From contig JAJTFA010000006.1 in the NCBI GenBank assembly GCA_021299635.1, forward strand, positions 62,001-126,000: a stretch of 64,000 bases of DNA. Reading direction: 5' to 3'. The stretch is from Sphingobacteriales bacterium. Its GTDB lineage: Bacteria > Bacteroidota > Bacteroidia > UKL13-3. Below are positions 62,076 to 64,000 of this stretch, one piece after another; position 1 is the stretch's first letter, and each line of letters begins with the position of its first letter. Both the position numbers and the translations under genes were made by a program. The notes beneath the pieces were generated by a model, which did not search any database, was not told the DNA's origin, and saw nothing but the letters and a program-made list of their open reading frames with translations.

Positions 62076-63073
62076 GCAAGCAGAAAAGCGAGAGTATCTA
62101 CACCATCGGCATAATCCCATAATTCGGGCTGCTGGGCTGCACCCAATGGAAGCCACATTTCATTTGTTATGCTGCTAACAACGCATTGTATCTCGTTAGC
62201 CTTATTGCTTATTTCTTTTTCTATCCATTCCAAATTTTTATATTCCTCATAAAACAAGCAACCCAATGGAGAAGCCGTACGGTTATCTTCTTTCACGAGT
62301 AAAAACCCGTTATCATAGTGCTTGGTGAGATTCATTAAAAAAATAGCCTTATGATAAGTGTAGTTATTGGCATATTTATGATGATGAATAATGGTGTTAT
62401 AAGACTCAATGCCTTCAAAGAAAGGGATAAAGTTAAAACCTTGCGGCACATAAAGTTTGGAAACATTGCGGCAGCCCAATCCGAAATAGCTAAAAACATC
62501 CAAGCCCAGTTTTGCATAATCATCGGGCGTTTCGTTACCGGAAAGCACAGCCACGCTGTTTCGGTTTTTGCGCAATAATGATGGTTTGTCTTTAAAATAA
62601 TATTCAAAATACCTGTTGGTATTATTGCTGCCAGTAGCAATCACCTTATCAAAATCCTTGGGTATGCGCTCCTCGCTGATGATTATTTGATCATTAAAAC
62701 CACAATCCTGAAGTAGCTCAATGGCCTTCTTTAGCAATACACCATCATCAGATGAAAGTTTTACCATTGCCTGAGCTCCACTAACCAGCACGCACAGTAG
62801 GTCGTGCAATCCCACCAGTGGAATATTACCTGCCATAATAATAGCTGTTCGGACGGCAATTTGCTTATCAGGAATGGAATACGGCTTAAGCCAGTTGAGC
62901 AATTTTTCTTCTGTAATCTGGCTTTGCCACGCCATTAGAGCACGTTGTACCTCCTCGGCAGTAAACCAGCGGTTCTGATGACAGGCTTGTTGCAGCAAGG
63001 CCTCATCAGAAGTCAGAGTTGACAGTTTGTGTGCAAATTGCACCAATGCGTCCACACGTTGTTGAAAATTCAT
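62072..63073 (-). CDS. LuxC-like acyl-CoA reductase
   Basis: This 333-residue aldehyde-dehydrogenase-fold protein is of the LuxC/acyl-CoA reductase family, which reduces acyl-CoA to aldehyde with NADPH. The catalytic cysteine is in YFGLGCRNVSKLYVP. The nucleotide-binding part has IIMAGNIPLVGLHDLLCVL and VIATGSNNTNRYFEYYF. The C-terminus ends DYADGVDTLAFLLA. No luxD/E partners are present. Four bases of its 3' end overlap the end of the convergent arginase gene. It faces away from the ferredoxin gene. Confidence 0.9.
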   Translation of the reverse strand: MNFQQRVDALVQFAHKLSTLTSDEALLQQACHQNRWFTAEEVQRALMAWQSQITEEKLLNWLKPYSIPDKQIAVRTAIIMAGNIPLVGLHDLLCVLVSGAQAMVKLSSDDGVLLKKAIELLQDCGFNDQIIISEERIPKDFDKVIATGSNNTNRYFEYYFKDKPSLLRKNRNSVAVLSGNETPDDYAKLGLDVFSYFGLGCRNVSKLYVPQGFNFIPFFEGIESYNTIIHHHKYANNYTYHKAIFLMNLTKHYDNGFLLVKEDNRTASPLGCLFYEEYKNLEWIEKEISNKANEIQCVVSSITNEMWLPLGAAQQPELWDYADGVDTLAFLLA

Positions 63074-63161
63074 CTTCTATTTAGAATCATTAAATTTTGA
63101 GATGCAAAGCAACAAAACTTATTTTGCATCTGTTAAACAATAAAATAATAATTCTTTAGAT

Positions 63162-63506
63162 ATGGCAATAATGATTACTGACGAATGCATCAACTGTGGT
63201 GCATGCGAACCTGAATGTCCGAATAACGCAATTTATGAGGCAGGTTCCGAATGGGCATGGGCTGATGGAAATACCCTAAGCGGTACCATTGAAATAAATG
63301 GTGAGCAAATAGACGTATCCAAGCGTTTTGCACCTAAATCAGACGATACCTACTACATTGTTACAGGCAAATGCACCGAGTGCGTGGGTTTTCATGAGGA
63401 GCCCCAATGTGCTGCCGTTTGTCCGGTAGACTGCTGTGTGCCTGACCCCGACAATGTAGAGAGCCAAGATGTGCTGCTTGAGAAGAAAACAAGAATGCAT
63501 ATTTAA
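63162..63506 (+). CDS. Two-cluster 4Fe-4S ferredoxin
   Basis: This 114-residue ferredoxin has cluster ligands [15 protein letters not shown] near the N-terminus. A second set is [22 protein letters not shown], where eight residues separate the second and third Cys as in the YfhL/Allochromatium type. A 40-residue insertion lies between the clusters ([12 protein letters not shown] and following). It is a soluble electron carrier; the partner is unknown. A terminator follows directly. Confidence 0.93.
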   Translation: MAIMITDECINCGACEPECPNNAIYEAGSEWAWADGNTLSGTIEINGEQIDVSKRFAPKSDDTYYIVTGKCTECVGFHEEPQCAAVCPVDCCVPDPDNVESQDVLLEKKTRMHI

Positions 63507-63524
63507 CGACATTATTCACCACAG

Positions 63525-63550
63525 AAAAAGCCACTTTGAGTGGCTTTTTT
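63525..63550. terminator. Bidirectional intrinsic terminator between ferredoxin and PDZ gene
   Basis: An 11-bp stem (63525-63535 with 63539-63549, loop TTG) with A and T runs on either side lies 18 bp after the ferredoxin stop. It can also terminate the minus-strand gene ending at 63591. Confidence 0.9.
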
Positions 63551-63590
63551 ATTTATCTGTCAACAATTAATATAGCGTTTTTACAAAATA

Positions 63591-64000
63591 TCAATAGCTA
63601 TAGAACGAATAAAACCCACGACTTCCGTTGCTGTATAAACCTTCAATCAGTATTTGTCCACGCACTTTCTCCAAGTCCTTAATCAGTTCCTCTGCACTGA
63701 TATACTCTTTTTTATTGAGTGAGGTGATAATAAACTCCTCGGGTATTCCCATATTACGCATGCGGCCATTGCGAAGATTTACAATTTTAATTCCGGTGCG
63801 TATGCCATACTTCTCTGCCTCAACTTTAGAAATAACCTGAAAATCGGCTCCAAGTGTGGTAGATGTTACGCTTTGTTTTTTAAGGATGGATGTATTACCC
63901 TCGCGGTTGATGAGTTTAATATACACATCCAACGCTTTGCCACCTCTCATTAAACTCAACTTCACCCTGTCACCCGGACGGAAATAGCTGATATGCTCAT
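63591..64000 (-). CDS. HtrA/DegP-like protein, C-terminal PDZ region (5' end outside window)
   Basis: The frame is open at base 64000, so only the last 136 residues are seen. HISYFRPGDRVKLSLMRGGK and the later VISKVEAEKYGIRTGIKI and LIKDLEKVRGQILIEG are typical of the tail of one PDZ domain and a second PDZ domain in Do-like (HtrA/DegQ) periplasmic proteases. The protease domain would lie outside the window. The first GTG at 63965 is internal and not the start. Confidence 0.78.
   Translation of the reverse strand, partial: EHISYFRPGDRVKLSLMRGGKALDVYIKLINREGNTSILKKQSVTSTTLGADFQVISKVEAEKYGIRTGIKIVNLRNGRMRNMGIPEEFIITSLNKKEYISAEELIKDLEKVRGQILIEGLYSNGSRGFYSFYSY

Noticed and set aside
1-64000. tRNA, rRNA, CRISPR arrays, insertion sequences or prophage
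   Set aside because: No tRNA-like arms, spaced repeats, transposase or phage structural motifs were recognised on either strand by reading.

Overview
The window looks like ordinary chromosome from a member of the Bacteroidota, probably near the Chitinophagia/Sphingobacteriia side. Several things point there. Four secreted proteins carry type IX secretion (T9SS) or gliding-associated C-terminal domains, and there are two SusC-like TonB receptors. A three-subunit SdhCAB complex, a YtxJ bacilliredoxin and a RemB/Wzi-like outer-membrane barrel are present. Several promoters match the Bacteroidota pattern TTTG-N19-TANNTTTG, and Shine-Dalgarno sequences are nearly absent. The sequence is AT-rich. 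I saw no tRNA or rRNA gene, CRISPR array, transposase or prophage gene.

Layout. 1-1.1 kb: C-terminal half of SppA, then MscL. 1.2-4.4 kb: a probable metal locus (Cys-rich secreted protein, TonB receptor, heavy-metal-binding protein). 4.5-9.4 kb: deoxynucleoside kinase and a giant PKD-type T9SS protein. 9.5-10.8 kb: MtaB. 11.0-15.4 kb: a three-gene operon of a compact SMC-like ATPase, a kleisin-like protein and a MukE/MksE-like protein; this is the most unusual system in the window. 15.4-21.8 kb: FtsB/DivIC, a T9SS protein, a PIG-L deacetylase and FolC. 21.8-24.1 kb: GNAT, RNase HI, thioredoxin reductase and YtxJ. 24.3-36.3 kb: a mostly minus-strand block with an RqcH-like protein, an MBL hydrolase, DPP-IV-like peptidase, TrmN6, a cysteine-synthase family enzyme, Nnr, SelD, (plus-strand SmpB), an 'asparagine synthetase B'-named periplasmic protein, a KdsC-like phosphatase and a DUF2520 protein. 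36.5-43.1 kb: desaturase, a second DnaE-type polymerase, an outer-membrane barrel and an RluA-type pseudouridine synthase. 43.3-43.7 kb: a non-coding element dense in perfect inverted repeats. 43.7-48.8 kb: a cysteine-free IscA-fold protein, PyrD and SdhCAB. 49-58.5 kb: a gliding-associated surface protein, riboflavin synthase, a TonB receptor, an FdhF/YdeP molybdoenzyme, a TlpA-like thioredoxin and a 45-residue basic protein. 58.6-62.1 kb: arginine metabolism (SpeA, CtlX, arginase). The window ends with a LuxC-like reductase, a ferredoxin and the C-terminus of a PDZ/HtrA-like protein.

Most genes are housekeeping. Themes that link them are nucleic-acid upkeep (RNase HI, DnaE, the SMC-like complex), ribosome rescue (SmpB for tmRNA, an RqcH homologue), thiol redox (TrxB, YtxJ, TlpA), surface display through T9SS, and arginine use. 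Two sequence-level patterns recur. Promoter -7 boxes often end only 4-10 nt before the start codon, which suggests leaderless mRNAs. Convergent genes often share or abut their stop codons with no terminator between them.
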